25,256 bases of DNA, from positions 1 to 25,256 of the forward strand of contig DASSZK010000011.1 in assembly GCA_035702845.1 (NCBI GenBank), read 5' to 3'. The stretch comes from JAJZMF01 sp035702845. GTDB lineage: Bacteria > Actinomycetota > Acidimicrobiia > Acidimicrobiales > Palsa-688. Positions within the stretch are counted from its first letter, which is position 1, and each line of letters begins with the position of its first letter. A model generated the notes under the pieces. That model saw nothing but the letters and a program-made list of their open reading frames with translations, was not told the DNA's origin and ran no database searches. A program made the translations under genes and the position numbers. Shown piece by piece: positions 15,072 through 22,413 of this stretch.

Positions 15072-15087
15072 GTTGGCGCCTGGCGGG

Positions 15088-15093
15088 TAGCTT
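15088..15093 (+). promoter_or_regulatory. Candidate -10 element (TAGCTT) for the aldo/keto reductase gene
   Basis: TAGCTT ends 5 bases before the ATG at 15099, with no Shine-Dalgarno sequence. This favours the ATG at 15099 over the in-frame GTG at 15063, which lies in the repeat array. Confidence 0.5.
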
Positions 15094-15098
15094 GCGTC

Positions 15099-16052
15099 AT
15101 GGACTTCGTTATGCCCATCCGCCAGATCGGCTCGCTCGACGTGTCGCTCGTCGGCCTCGGTTGCAACAACTTCGGGCAGCGCACCGACGAGCCTGCCAGC
15201 CTGCGCACGATAGACGCGGCGCTCGATGCAGGGGTCAATTTCTTCGACACCGCCGACGTGTACGCCGGGTCGCGTAGCGAGGAGATCGTCGGGAAGGCCC
15301 TGCGGGCGCACCGCGACGAAGTTGTTATCGCCACCAAGTTCGGCCTGGAAATGGGGCCCGGTAAATCGGGTGCCGCTCCCTCTTACGTGAAGCAGGCTGC
15401 CGAGGCCAGCCTGCGCCGCCTCGGCACGGGTTACATCGACCTATACCAGCTCCACCGACCCGACCCGGACGTGCCCATTGGCGAAACTCTTGGCGCACTT
15501 GACGACCTGGTGCGCGAGGGCAAGGTGCGCGAGATCGGTTGCTCCAACTTCGATGCCGGGCAACTTCGCCAAGCCCACGAGGCGGCCGCCGGAGGGGCGG
15601 TGCGCTTTGCCAGTGTGCAAAACGAGTACAGCTTGTTGCACCGTGAACCCGAGGACGGCGTCCTCCAGGAATGCGAGCGCCTAGGTATCGCCTTCATCCC
15701 TTACTTCCCTTTGAAGTCGGGCCTTTTGTCGGGCAAGTACCGCCCCGGCGAACCTCCTCCCGATGGCACCCGCATAGCCGGTTGGCCCGAGGACCGCCGC
15801 CAGGAAGTCATGGTCGACGATAATTTCTTCGTGGTGGCGCGCCTTGCCGAGTGGGCGCAGGCGCGTGGGCACACCATATTGGAGCTCGCTTTCGCCTGGC
15901 TGGCGGCCAAGCCTGCCGTGGTCTCTGTCATCGCCGGCGCTACCAAGCCCGAGCAGGTGGAAGCGAACGCTGCCGCTGCCGATTGGGCCCTGTCCGAGCA
16001 AGAGGTGGCAGAGGTCGATGCCCTGTTGGGGGTGCCGGGAGGGGAAGGCTGA
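15099..16052 (+). CDS. Aldo/keto reductase
   Basis: This 317-residue (beta/alpha)8-barrel NADPH-dependent oxidoreductase has the complete AKR catalytic tetrad: Asp50 and Tyr55 (NFFDTADVYAGSRSEE), Lys80 (VVIATKFG) and His119 (IDLYQLHRPD). The cofactor region is also present: IGCSNFDAGQL, then FASVQNEYSLLHR, then FIPYFPLKSGLLSGKY, and IAGATKPEQVEAN near the end. The spacing and the LSGKY motif resemble the YajO/Tas-type group that reduces aldehydes and ketones; the substrate is unknown. Translation from the GTG at 15063 would add 12 residues with no family similarity. The gene is convergent with the permease gene across a 20-base gap. Confidence 0.94.
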   Translation: MDFVMPIRQIGSLDVSLVGLGCNNFGQRTDEPASLRTIDAALDAGVNFFDTADVYAGSRSEEIVGKALRAHRDEVVIATKFGLEMGPGKSGAAPSYVKQAAEASLRRLGTGYIDLYQLHRPDPDVPIGETLGALDDLVREGKVREIGCSNFDAGQLRQAHEAAAGGAVRFASVQNEYSLLHREPEDGVLQECERLGIAFIPYFPLKSGLLSGKYRPGEPPPDGTRIAGWPEDRRQEVMVDDNFFVVARLAEWAQARGHTILELAFAWLAAKPAVVSVIAGATKPEQVEANAAAADWALSEQEVAEVDALLGVPGGEG

Positions 16053-16072
16053 GCCACAGTTCAGCCCGGCGT

Positions 16073-18409
16073 TCAGCCGTGCATCGGGTCGGTTGGCGCC
16101 CGTCGTAAGACTTCGTGAAGCGGGTTCAAGATGGCCAGCCGGCCGTCATGCTCCCCGACTGTTCCTTGCGCGACCAGCTGGGCGCCCGTCTCAACCCCGG
16201 GGACGTCGCGGCGCGTGAACACAAGATTTATCGAGCCTGACCGGTCAGTCAAAGTGCATGAAAGCACCTGAGCCCCCCGCCATGGTTGAACTTCAACAGA
16301 GGTCACTCTGCCGGCGATCCGCGCCCTCTGGCGCCACTGGATCCCTGAGATGGGCAGCGTGTCGGGCACTTGGAGCAACGACTCTTCGCTGTTGAGCTCT
16401 CGGGACCGTCTGCGCTGTTTTTCCTGGCGGGCCTTCCCGTCGGTGGCCGCAGTCCGCTTGCCCTGGCGCTGAGTCCGCAACTGGAACGGGACGACCGTTG
16501 CGTTGGCGTGAGGCAGCCTGGCTACAACGGCGGCGAGTCGGTCAGCCGTGCGGTCGTGGAGCAGGTGGCCCCATCCCCAGGTGTACAAGCGCCGCGGCAG
16601 GAGTACAGACACTTCCGTGTCCCCATCGGAGAGGGTTTTGCTCACGAGCTCGAGCGCAGCCCTTCCGAGGCGCCGGTCGCGGCACTCCCGGATCTCGAGC
16701 GGCAGGCGCACGTGTAGGCGCTCCCAGCTCTCTCTCAGGAGCTGGGCGGCCTGGTTGTCGAGCAGGAAGTGCACAGCCCGAACCTCGTCGGGGTGCAGGC
16801 TGCGGGCGTACTGGATGGCGCGGGCGGCGGCCATGTCGAGGCGGTCGACGAACACCAGTACTACGTGGCGGCGAAGGACGGGTTGCTCCGAAGCTTCGGA
16901 GGCGCCCCGCTCCAGTTGCTCGGCTTCGGCCTGGTACTGGCGATTGAGGCGGATGAGGGCAGCGGTTAATACCGGGAACAGGATGACGACGGTCCACGCC
17001 CCCTGAGTGAACTTGGCGATTGCCAAGATGGCGACCACAACCGCCGAGAGCACGCAGGCACTGGCGTTGATCACCAGCTTGTGCTTCCAGCGCCCCTCCT
17101 TGTGCACGAGGTGGTGCTTGGTCATCCCAGCGCCCGCCATTGTGAACCCGGTGAACACGCCTATGGCGTACACGGCGACTAGTGAAGTGAGGTTGGCTCG
17201 CGTAATGACGAGGAGCGCGATACCGATGACGGCCAGCACGATGATGCCGTTGGAGAAAGTGAGGCGGTGGCCTCGCTTGGTCAGTTGGCGAGGCAGGAAA
17301 CGGTCGCCCGCCACGAAGCTTGCCAGGAACGGGAAGCCGTTGAAGCTGGTGTTCCCGCCCGTATAGAGGATGAGCACCGTAGCCAACTGGACCACGTAGA
17401 ACAAAAAGTGCCCGAGCGAGCTGCCCCCGAAGACGGCCCGCGCTTCTTGGGATATGACTGTGGGGGCACCCGCTAGGAAAGGCGCTGCGTGCGTCCAGCG
17501 CGCCAGGAACGATGTGCCGAGCACCAGCGTGCCCAGGATGGTGCCCATGAAGAAATAAACACGGCGGGCCCTCTGGCCTTCCGGTGGGCGGAACGCGCTC
17601 ACGCCGTTGGATATGGCCTCGACGCCGGTCAGTGATGAACCTCCGTTGGCGAACGAACGCATCACTATGAGCAAGGATGCGCCCATCAGCAAGCCATGGC
17701 CCGGGTGCCCGAAGGGGTATAGGCCCGCACGGTGGACCGAGTACACGGGCAACGGCGAGACCAGGGAGCGCACGATCCCGGTGACCACGACGCTTCCGAG
17801 GGCGAGGATAAAAAAGTACGTAGGGACGGCAAAAACGCGGCCTGCTTCACGGATGCCGCGCAAGTTGCCGTACGCCATGAGGATGACGACAGCCACGCTT
17901 ATCGGCACGGTGTAGGGAAGTAGCGCGGGTATTGCCGACACCATCGCATCGGTGCCTGCTGCTACCTGGACGGCCACCGTTACCGTGTAGTCGATCAAAA
18001 GGGCGACTGCGGCGACCTGGGCAATGTTTGGCCCGAAATTGTCCCTGGCAACCACGTACGAACCGCCCGCTCGCGTGTAGACCATGACAACTTCTCGGTA
18101 CGACATGGTCACAAAGAACAACACGAGCAACAGGGCGAACGTGACCGGTAGCACCAGGGTGAACGACGCCACCCCGACGTACTTGACCAGCTCTACGAGC
18201 ATCTCCTCGGTGCCGTAGGCCGACGAGGAGATGGCGTCCGGGGACAGGACGCCCATGGCCATTACCCCGCCCATGCGCTCGGTGGCCAGTTCCTCGGTGA
18301 CCAACGGCCTGCCGAGCAGAAGGTTCTTAAGCCGGTAGAGGTATGGCTCCGCCAATTCACTCGGTGCGACGTCAGAGCGCGCCGGTGGTGCCTCGTGGGT
18401 AGTGGTCAT
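16073..18409 (-). CDS. APC/KimA-like potassium or amino-acid permease fused to an OB-fold domain
   Basis: This 778-residue protein has about twelve membrane segments of the APC superfamily. It opens with RLKNLLLGRPLVTEELATER and MGVLSPDAISSSAYGTEEML; the DAISSSAYGTEE block is the discontinuous first helix also seen in KimA/YdaO-type K+/H+ symporters. A cytosolic USP-like domain follows (HVVLVFVDRLDMAAARAIQYA, VLLPRRLYTWGWGHLLHDRT), as in KimA relatives. After a basic linker (about 650-686) comes a roughly 90-residue OB-fold (RIAGRVTSVEVQP, LSCTLTDRSGSINLVF, GAQLVAQGTV). It resembles the small OB-fold protein encoded separately near ceoB/ceoC in Mycobacterium and Streptomyces. The gene is divergent from the TrkA-type genes. 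I chose the ATG at 18409 (MTTTHEAPP); the frame is open to 18454. K+ as substrate is inferred from context and similarity. Confidence 0.88.
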   Translation of the reverse strand: MTTTHEAPPARSDVAPSELAEPYLYRLKNLLLGRPLVTEELATERMGGVMAMGVLSPDAISSSAYGTEEMLVELVKYVGVASFTLVLPVTFALLLVLFFVTMSYREVVMVYTRAGGSYVVARDNFGPNIAQVAAVALLIDYTVTVAVQVAAGTDAMVSAIPALLPYTVPISVAVVILMAYGNLRGIREAGRVFAVPTYFFILALGSVVVTGIVRSLVSPLPVYSVHRAGLYPFGHPGHGLLMGASLLIVMRSFANGGSSLTGVEAISNGVSAFRPPEGQRARRVYFFMGTILGTLVLGTSFLARWTHAAPFLAGAPTVISQEARAVFGGSSLGHFLFYVVQLATVLILYTGGNTSFNGFPFLASFVAGDRFLPRQLTKRGHRLTFSNGIIVLAVIGIALLVITRANLTSLVAVYAIGVFTGFTMAGAGMTKHHLVHKEGRWKHKLVINASACVLSAVVVAILAIAKFTQGAWTVVILFPVLTAALIRLNRQYQAEAEQLERGASEASEQPVLRRHVVLVFVDRLDMAAARAIQYARSLHPDEVRAVHFLLDNQAAQLLRESWERLHVRLPLEIRECRDRRLGRAALELVSKTLSDGDTEVSVLLPRRLYTWGWGHLLHDRTADRLAAVVARLPHANATVVPFQLRTQRQGKRTAATDGKARQEKQRRRSRELNSEESLLQVPDTLPISGIQWRQRARIAGRVTSVEVQPWRGAQVLSCTLTDRSGSINLVFTRRDVPGVETGAQLVAQGTVGEHDGRLAILNPLHEVLRRAPTDPMHG

Positions 18410-18481
18410 GAGTGCCGACGCAAAGCGTAGCCCGGTCCTGCCGAGTTGTGCCACGTAGCCGCAGCGTGTTCCATGTTGGTG

Positions 18482-19141
18482 ATGCGCATAGTCGTCGTGG
18501 GGTGCGGCCGGGTCGGATCCGAGCTGGCCACCATACTCTCGCGTGAAGGCAACGAAGTGTCGGTGGTGGACAAGAGCCGCCTCGCCCTCCAGCGCCTGGC
18601 CATGGACTGGGAGGGCAAGGCGGTAGTGGGCTTCGGCTTTGACCGCGACGCCTTGGAAGAGGCCGGGATCTCTGAAGCAGATGCCCTGGCCGCGGTGACA
18701 AACGGGGACAATTCGAACATCCTCACGGCGCGCATCGCCAAGGAGACATACCAGGTCCGCAACGTCGTGGCTCGCATCTACGACCCTCGCCGGGCCGTGA
18801 TCTACCGTCGCCTGGGTATCCCTACCGTGGCTACGGTCACATGGACGGTCGACCAGGTCGTACGCCGCCTGCTGCCCGACCGCCAGGTTACGGAGTGGTC
18901 AGCGCCCGGAGGCGAGGTCATCTTGGTGGAGCGCACCCTGCCTGCGGGCTGGGTCGGCTTCCGCCTTGAGGAGCTGGAATCTCCTGGTAAGTGCCGTTTG
19001 GTGGCACTTTCAAGGGCTGGGCGGGCGTTGATGGCGAAACCCGGAGCGCTGGGTCAGGAGGGTGACCTCCTTTACCTGTGCGTGGCAACTGAAGCCGTCG
19101 AGGAGTTGGAAGAGCGCTTGGCGAAAGGGCCCCTGCGATGA
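18482..19141 (+). CDS. ceoB: TrkA-family NAD-binding potassium-uptake regulator (CeoB-like)
   Basis: This 219-residue protein has an N-terminal RCK/TrkA-N Rossmann domain (MRIVVVGCGRVGSELA, GxGxxG at 8-13, acidic Asp30 after the second strand) and a C-terminal TrkA-C-like domain from about residue 135 to the end (VILVERTLPAGWVGFRLEEL, GDLLYLCV). Such cytosolic subunits bind NAD(H) or nucleotides and gate or activate a K+ transporter. It sits divergent from the APC permease and overlaps the next TrkA gene by ATGA (19138-19141), so the two are probably translated together and may act as a heteromer. I chose the ATG at 18482 because the Rossmann strand begins there; ATG at 18473 is an in-frame alternative. 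The symbol follows the mycobacterial order ceoB-ceoC beside an APC permease. Confidence 0.9.
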   Translation: MRIVVVGCGRVGSELATILSREGNEVSVVDKSRLALQRLAMDWEGKAVVGFGFDRDALEEAGISEADALAAVTNGDNSNILTARIAKETYQVRNVVARIYDPRRAVIYRRLGIPTVATVTWTVDQVVRRLLPDRQVTEWSAPGGEVILVERTLPAGWVGFRLEELESPGKCRLVALSRAGRALMAKPGALGQEGDLLYLCVATEAVEELEERLAKGPLR

Positions 19142-19890
19142 AGGTTGTCATTGCCGGCGCGGGCAACGTCGGCACGTACTTGGCCGCCGACCTGCACCGA
19201 GCTGGTCATGAGGTCCTCATCATGGAGATCGACCCCGACGTGGCCGAGCGTGGCTCGGCGAAGCTGGCGGTGCAGTGGATGGTGCGCGATGCGTGCGAAG
19301 TCTCGGCCTTGGACGCCGCCGGCCTGACGACGGCGGATGTCGTGGTGGCGGCCACAGGCGACGACGAGGACAACCTGGTGGTGTCGCTGCTCGCCAAGCA
19401 GGAGTTCGCCGTACCGAGAGTTATCGCCCGCGTGAACCACCCGAAGAACCACTGGCTGTTCAACCAGACGTGGGGAGTGGACATTGCCGTGTCAACCCCC
19501 CACCTCCTGGCTTCTTTGGTCGAGGAGGCCGTTTCGGTCGGCTCCCTTGTGCGCCTGATGCAGCTCGAATCTTCCGGCGCCCACTTGGTGGAGGTCACGC
19601 TGGCCGCAGGGTCGCCTGCCGCCGGCCTCGAACTGGCCCGCCTGGGCATGCCCAGGGACGCGACCGTTGTTGCCGTCGTGCGCCGCGCCCATGTAGTGGT
19701 GCCCCGGGGCGACACGGTGTTGGAAGCAGGCGACGAAGTCCTTGTCCTTGCATCTCCGGAGTCTGAAGACGCCGTGCGGTCCCTCCTTGTTGTCCCGGCG
19801 GCGCAGGTCGACCGGGGAGGCCTTTTCCCCGGCCCCGCCGGGGGCACGTCCACGGCCGGGGAGCCAGGCAGTGGCTTGGGCCACCTCTAG
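19138..19890 (+). CDS. ceoC: TrkA-family NAD-binding potassium-uptake regulator (CeoC-like)
   Basis: This 250-residue second TrkA subunit has a clean Rossmann motif (MKVVIAGAGNVGTYLAADL, GAGNVG at 7-12), Glu30 at the end of strand two, VVVAATGDDEDNLVVSLLAK, and VPRVIARVNHPKNHWLF. This is followed by a TrkA-C domain (AAGLELARLGMPRDATVVAVVR, GDTVLEAGDEVLVLA). A Gly/Ser/Pro-rich tail of about 30 residues (GPAGGTSTAGEPGSG) extends past the domain and looks disordered. The start overlaps the stop of the preceding gene by four bases. In the cytosol it should pair with its neighbour and the divergent permease to control K+ uptake. The kdpD-like gene follows after about 70 bases, so read-through into the kdp regulators is possible. 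Confidence 0.91.
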   Translation: MKVVIAGAGNVGTYLAADLHRAGHEVLIMEIDPDVAERGSAKLAVQWMVRDACEVSALDAAGLTTADVVVAATGDDEDNLVVSLLAKQEFAVPRVIARVNHPKNHWLFNQTWGVDIAVSTPHLLASLVEEAVSVGSLVRLMQLESSGAHLVEVTLAAGSPAAGLELARLGMPRDATVVAVVRRAHVVVPRGDTVLEAGDEVLVLASPESEDAVRSLLVVPAAQVDRGGLFPGPAGGTSTAGEPGSGLGHL

Positions 19891-19960
19891 CCCGGCTTAA
19901 GGAGCGCGCACGGGCCGCCTCCTAGCCCATCCGTGGCTGGCGTGGGCCAAGCACCCAGCG

Positions 19961-21451
19961 GTGTGGGGAGGGTGCGTGGGGCTCGTGCTGGCGGGCGTCC
20001 TCTCGGGCGTCATGTTGCCGGTGCGTCCCCACCTGGGGCCGGCGACGACGGCCCTCGTGCTCGTCATGCCCGTCGTCGCCGCTGTTAGCGTCGGCGGCTT
20101 TGTCGCAGGCATCTTTGCCACGGCGCTGTGCTTCATCTGTTACGACCTCCTGTTCCTGCCTCCCTATTACACGCTGTACGTGGCCCACATCGAGGATTGG
20201 GTTGCCTTGGTCGTGTACGGCGTCGTGATGGTGCTCGTATCTCGTCTCGTCTCTCGTAGCAACGCTGCGCAAGAGCGTGCTGCGGGGCGTGAGCGCGAGA
20301 TGCGGCGATTGTTTGACGTATCGGAGCTGCTGGTGCGTGAGCTGCCAGAGCGTGACCTGCTCGACGCCATCGTGGGTTCTGTGCGCAGTGCCTTCGACCT
20401 GGAGGGAGCCTCCTTGATCCTTCCCAGGGATGGTACGCTCCGGGTGGTCGCCTCCGCTGGCACGGTGCTACCCGTCGGGCGGGCCGCGTACATCTCCGAG
20501 CTGCCAGTGGCAGCCGGTGCTCCGGCGGCAGCGGTCCCGGGGGGTCAGCAGACCGTTGCTCTGTCGGTGTCCAGGCGCCCCGTCGGCCTCCTCGTTATCA
20601 CCGGCGCCAAAGGGACCGACGATGAGCAGGAAAGGCTCCGGGCCTTCGCCAACCACCTCGCCCTGGCGTTGGAGAGGGCGCAATTGCGTGAGGAGGCGTT
20701 GCGCGTGCGCCTGCTCGAGGAGACCGACACCATTCGCCGCTCACTTGTGGGCGCCGTTTCCCACGACCTGCGTACGCCGCTCGCCACCATCAAAGTCTCT
20801 GCCTCCGCGTTGGTCGACAGTGCTGGTTCGTTGTCGACGGGCGAGATCGAGGAACTGGCCGAGCTGGTGGACGCTCAGGCGGACAGGCTGGACCGCCTCG
20901 TCTCCAACATCTTGGACATGACCCGCATCCAGGCTGGGACCCTGGAACTACGTCGCCAGCCCGTTGCTCTCGCCGAGCTCGTCGAGGAGGCGATGGACGT
21001 CCTGGGGCGCTCGGCGCGTCCTGCGGATCTGCGCTGGCGTGCACCTGGTGACTTACCGCCGATAGACGTCGACCCCATGCTCGTGCGCCAGGTCCTCGCC
21101 AACTTGCTCGACAACGCCTTCCGGCACTCGCCGCCCGGGAGCCCCGTTACTGTGCTGGTCCGAGTAGTCGAGGCGGACAAAGGCGTTGGTGGGCAGCGGG
21201 GAGCCTGCGCCGGGCCCGGCAAGGTGGAGGTTCGCGTGACCGACAGCGGTCCCGGTATCCCAGACGAAGAGCGAGCACGCGTATTTACGATGTCCGAGCG
21301 GCGCGAAGCCGGCGGCCGGGGGGGCCTCGGCCTGGCTATTGTCCAGGCGTTCTTGGAGGTACATGGCGAAGCGGTGCGGGCCGAAGCAGGCCCCGGGGGA
21401 CGTTTTGTGTTCACCCTGCCCATCGCCCCCGTCCCTACGTCAGGGCAATAG
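19961..21451 (+). CDS. kdpD: KdpD-like sensor histidine kinase lacking the N-terminal KdpD/USP domains
   Basis: This 496-residue protein matches only the C-terminal half of classical KdpD (about 900 residues). It has a DUF4118 four-helix membrane block (about 1-97, with YDLLFLPPYYTLYV), a GAF-like domain (about 118-240), a HisKA domain with His268 (SHDLRTPLATIK), and an HATPase domain with N-box LANLLDNAFRHSPPGSP, G1 DSGPGIP and G2 GGLGLAIV. The F-box reads RVFTMSERR instead of the usual FxxFyR, and a Gly-rich insert (GVGGQRGACAGPG) precedes the G1 strand. The start is uncertain: the frame opens at 19901, and the GTGs at 19961, 19976 and 19985 are all possible, the later two being closer to a GGGAGG tract at 19966. 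It lies just upstream of kdpE and presumably phosphorylates it. Confidence 0.88.
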   Translation: MWGGCVGLVLAGVLSGVMLPVRPHLGPATTALVLVMPVVAAVSVGGFVAGIFATALCFICYDLLFLPPYYTLYVAHIEDWVALVVYGVVMVLVSRLVSRSNAAQERAAGREREMRRLFDVSELLVRELPERDLLDAIVGSVRSAFDLEGASLILPRDGTLRVVASAGTVLPVGRAAYISELPVAAGAPAAAVPGGQQTVALSVSRRPVGLLVITGAKGTDDEQERLRAFANHLALALERAQLREEALRVRLLEETDTIRRSLVGAVSHDLRTPLATIKVSASALVDSAGSLSTGEIEELAELVDAQADRLDRLVSNILDMTRIQAGTLELRRQPVALAELVEEAMDVLGRSARPADLRWRAPGDLPPIDVDPMLVRQVLANLLDNAFRHSPPGSPVTVLVRVVEADKGVGGQRGACAGPGKVEVRVTDSGPGIPDEERARVFTMSERREAGGRGGLGLAIVQAFLEVHGEAVRAEAGPGGRFVFTLPIAPVPTSGQ

Positions 21452-21479
21452 GGGCCAATAGGGGTATGGTGCGGGAGCG

Positions 21480-22157
21480 ATGGCCCGCGTCCTGGTGGTC
21501 GACGATGACAAGGCCTTGCTGCGGGCCCTGCGGGTCGCCCTCGGGGCGAAGGGTCATGAGGTCGTGGTCGCAGCCAACGCACAAGAAGGTCTTTCGCGCG
21601 CGGCGCTGGCCCAGCCCGATGTCGTCATCTTGGACCTCGGTCTGCCCGACGTGGATGGGCTCAATGTCGTACGCCGCATACGGTCCTTTTCGTCCGTACC
21701 CGTAATCGTGCTCTCGGCCACGGCCTTGGAGGACCGCAAGGTGGCCGCGCTCGATGAGGGTGCAAATGACTATGTCACCAAACCATTCGGCATGGCGGAG
21801 CTCGAAGCACGGATCCGTACGGCTCTGCGCTACAAGGGCCCGCTGGCGCAGCCACTGCAAACCACCGTGCAGGTGGGTGCGTTGACCCTGGACCTTGTCC
21901 ACTACGAGGCGTCGCTCGGGGGCTCTGTGGTCGAGCTCACCGCCCGTGAGTTCGAGTTCCTTGCCTTCCTCGCTCGCAACGCCGGCAAGACCTGTACGCA
22001 CCAGATGGTGTTGCGGGAGGTGTGGGGAGAGGAGTACGGCTCCGAGGCCGACTACCTGCGCGTATACGCCTACCGCATCCGCAAGAAATTCGGGCCGGCC
22101 GGCGCCCGCCTACTGCGCAGTGTCCCGGGTATCGGCTACTGCCTCGCCGCTGACTGA
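21480..22157 (+). CDS. kdpE: KdpE response regulator (OmpR family)
   Basis: This 225-residue protein has a receiver domain with the acidic pocket Asp8-Asp10, the phospho-acceptor Asp52 (VVILDLGLPDVDG) and Lys101 (YVTKPF). An OmpR/PhoB winged helix follows (ELTAREFEFLAFLARNAGKT, SEADYLRVYAYRIRKKFGP, VPGIGYCL). KdpE is the transcription factor that switches on kdpFABC when the kinase signals potassium shortage. It lies 28 bases after kdpD with GGGAG before the ATG, indicating co-transcription. The operon it controls starts about 85 bases downstream in the same direction. Confidence 0.95.
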   Translation: MARVLVVDDDKALLRALRVALGAKGHEVVVAANAQEGLSRAALAQPDVVILDLGLPDVDGLNVVRRIRSFSSVPVIVLSATALEDRKVAALDEGANDYVTKPFGMAELEARIRTALRYKGPLAQPLQTTVQVGALTLDLVHYEASLGGSVVELTAREFEFLAFLARNAGKTCTHQMVLREVWGEEYGSEADYLRVYAYRIRKKFGPAGARLLRSVPGIGYCLAAD

Positions 22158-22182
22158 GGCGTACTTGCGGTTCCACTAATTA

Positions 22183-22209
22183 TTCACACCGGCACCGCCC
22201 TCGTTCACA
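22183..22209 (+). promoter_or_regulatory. Candidate KdpE operator: TTCACA direct repeats in the kdpFAB promoter
   Basis: TTCACA occurs at 22183-22188 and 22204-22209, exactly 21 bases (two helical turns) apart, in the 85-base gap between kdpE and the first small kdp gene. OmpR-family regulators typically bind direct half-sites. The second copy could also serve as a -35, with TAGGAA (22228-22233) 18 bases further on. No experiment ties KdpE to this motif here. Confidence 0.4.
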
Positions 22210-22242
22210 GGCGGTTCGCGCCGGCGGTAGGAACATGGACGC

Positions 22243-22326
22243 ATGGGTGATCTCCTCGCCGTAGTCGGGACCGCGATCTTCGTATCGGTCATGCTCGTTT
22301 TTGTCCGGCTCCTCGAGCGCGTATGA
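22243..22326 (+). CDS. Small single-span membrane peptide upstream of kdpF
   Basis: This 27-residue frame reads MGDLLAVVGTAIFVSVMLVF then VRLLERV, so nearly the whole peptide is one transmembrane helix with a charged C-terminal end. Its stop overlaps the kdpF ATG by four bases (ATGA, 22323-22326), which is strong evidence that it is translated. I recall similar unnamed peptides of 25-30 residues, ending in a VR-x-x-(D/E)-R-L/V pattern, ahead of kdpF in other actinobacteria. A TAGGA at 22228-22232 may serve as ribosome binding site. It probably sits beside KdpA or KdpF in the membrane; its role is unknown. Confidence 0.75.
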   Translation: MGDLLAVVGTAIFVSVMLVFVRLLERV

Positions 22327-22412
22327 GCGCCGTTGACGCCATGCTCCTAGCCGTAAGTGTGCTGCTGTTCGTCTACGTCGGGATAGCGCTGTTCAAGCCG
22401 GAGAAGTTCTGA
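22323..22412 (+). CDS. kdpF: KdpF, small subunit of the potassium-transporting ATPase
   Basis: This 29-residue peptide has a single transmembrane helix (AMLLAVSVLLFVYVGIALF) and ends in the KdpF signature FKPEKF. In the Kdp complex KdpF lies along KdpA in the membrane and stabilises the assembly. It overlaps the preceding 27-residue frame by four bases, and kdpA starts one base after its stop, so all three are translationally linked. It is often missed by gene callers because of its length. Confidence 0.92.
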   Translation: MSAVDAMLLAVSVLLFVYVGIALFKPEKF

Positions 22413-22413
22413 C

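Noticed and set aside
15000..15311. N-terminal extension of the DUF1028 protein
   Set aside because: It would overlap the aldo/keto reductase coding sequence, and family similarity begins exactly at the GTG at 14999.
18410..18481. c-di-AMP (ydaO-type) riboswitch upstream of the KimA-like permease
   Set aside because: Only about 70 bases separate the divergent starts, too little for this riboswitch, and I see none of its conserved structure.
19923..20272. Separate minus-strand gene opposite the start of kdpD
   Set aside because: The frame is a shadow of the DUF4118 membrane region, rich in His/Arg/Gly, with no recognisable domain.
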